NCBI GenBank assembly: GCA_947458415.1
Contig: CANGZG010000132.1
Coordinates: 1 to 6,659, forward strand
DNA length: 6,659 nt
From: Comamonadaceae bacterium
Lineage (GTDB): Bacteria; Pseudomonadota; Gammaproteobacteria; Burkholderiales; Burkholderiaceae_C
Direction: 5' to 3'
Shown here piece by piece: positions 6,336 through 6,659 of this stretch. A model generated the notes under the pieces. It did not search any database, had not been told where the DNA came from, and saw only the letters and a list, made by a program, of their open reading frames with translations. Each line of letters starts with the position of its first letter. Position 1 is the stretch's first letter. The position numbers and the translations under genes were made by a program.

Positions 6336-6659
6336 ATGCCGCCGATGATGTCGCACACCTCCGATACGCACATGCGCCGCATGAATTTGCGGCTTTTGAT
6401 TGTTTCCTTCACTGCTTTTTTGAGTGGCATCTTGCTGTCAGCGCTGCCGGCCAACCAGCAGTGGCTGATTTCACTCAACCGCATGGTCTCAGGCATCGAT
6501 CCAGTCTGGTCATTTCTGACGCAGTTTGGTGAAGGTGGGGCTGCGCTGCTGCTGCTCTTGGTGTTCACCCGTTTTTCCCGGCAAGGTACCGCACTTTCTC
6601 TGAAATGTTTTTTGATCGGCTCACTGGCGTCACCTTTGCTGAAGTCTTGGTTTGCACAC
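6336..6659 (+). CDS. N-terminus of a probable PAP2-family membrane phosphatase (3' partial)
   Basis: An open frame of 108 codons runs off the right edge with no stop. It starts at ATG 6336, with GAGGG at 6321-6325 ten bases upstream; in-frame ATGs at 6345, 6348, 6372 and 6381 are alternatives. After a polar, basic start (MRRMNLR), residues about 20-38 form a first membrane helix. Then come a periplasmic-type stretch with LNRMVSGIDPVWSFLTQFGEGG (48-69), a second helix (about 69-77), and a helix ending in SPLLKSWFAH at the edge. The layout and the LKSWFAH ending fit PAP2/type 2 phosphatidic acid phosphatases such as PgpB relatives, whose first catalytic motif is KxxxxxxRP; the lysine is at 6642-6644. 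Such enzymes dephosphorylate lipid phosphates at the outer face of the inner membrane. The catalytic histidines lie beyond the window, so the call depends on what follows. Confidence 0.6.
   Translation, partial: MPPMMSHTSDTHMRRMNLRLLIVSFTAFLSGILLSALPANQQWLISLNRMVSGIDPVWSFLTQFGEGGAALLLLLVFTRFSRQGTALSLKCFLIGSLASPLLKSWFAH

Noticed and set aside
6311..6568. Minus-strand 85-codon frame over the start of the last gene
   Set aside because: It is antisense to a frame with clear membrane helices and a PAP2-like motif, and its Ser/Lys/Met-rich translation has no recognisable features.

Overview
The window reads as chromosomal DNA of a proteobacterium, most likely a betaproteobacterium of the Burkholderiales/Comamonadaceae type. 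This is an inference from protein style, heavy TTG-leucine and CAA-glutamine use, and a G+C content near 59% in a hand-counted part of the pump gene (107 of 180 bases, 2221-2400). No marker gene fixes the genus. I see no rRNA, tRNA, CRISPR array, insertion sequence or phage gene.

Bases 1-4246 hold an RND efflux operon on the + strand: the inner-membrane pump (its first few dozen residues lie off the left edge), overlapped by 8 bases by the gene for its periplasmic adaptor. No outer-membrane factor gene follows. Bases 4247-4467 are AT-rich and non-coding apart from a doubtful small upstream reading frame. They hold a 7-bp hairpin and a good sigma-70-like promoter (TTGACT, 18 bases, AATAAT).

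Bases 4468-5848 form a second, two-gene + strand operon, which is the most unusual part of the window. The first gene encodes a small protein with nine cysteines, of the YkgJ / CxxCxxCC cysteine-cluster type. Ten bases further on is a 303-residue protein whose C-terminal half looks like the GNAT-fold catalytic domain of arginyl/leucyl-tRNA-protein transferases (Ate1/Bpt). It lacks the cysteine-bearing N-terminal domain of those enzymes. A possible reading is a two-piece, metal-cluster-dependent aminoacyl- or acyl-transferase; this is a hypothesis.

Convergent to it, with stop codons exactly back to back, is a minus-strand gene (5849-6268) for a short, lysine-rich, lower-G+C SET-domain protein, a putative lysine methyltransferase. 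A 67-base divergent gap then leads to the start of a + strand membrane protein (6336 to the right edge). It looks like the N-terminus of a PAP2-family lipid phosphatase, cut inside the KxxxxxxRP motif.
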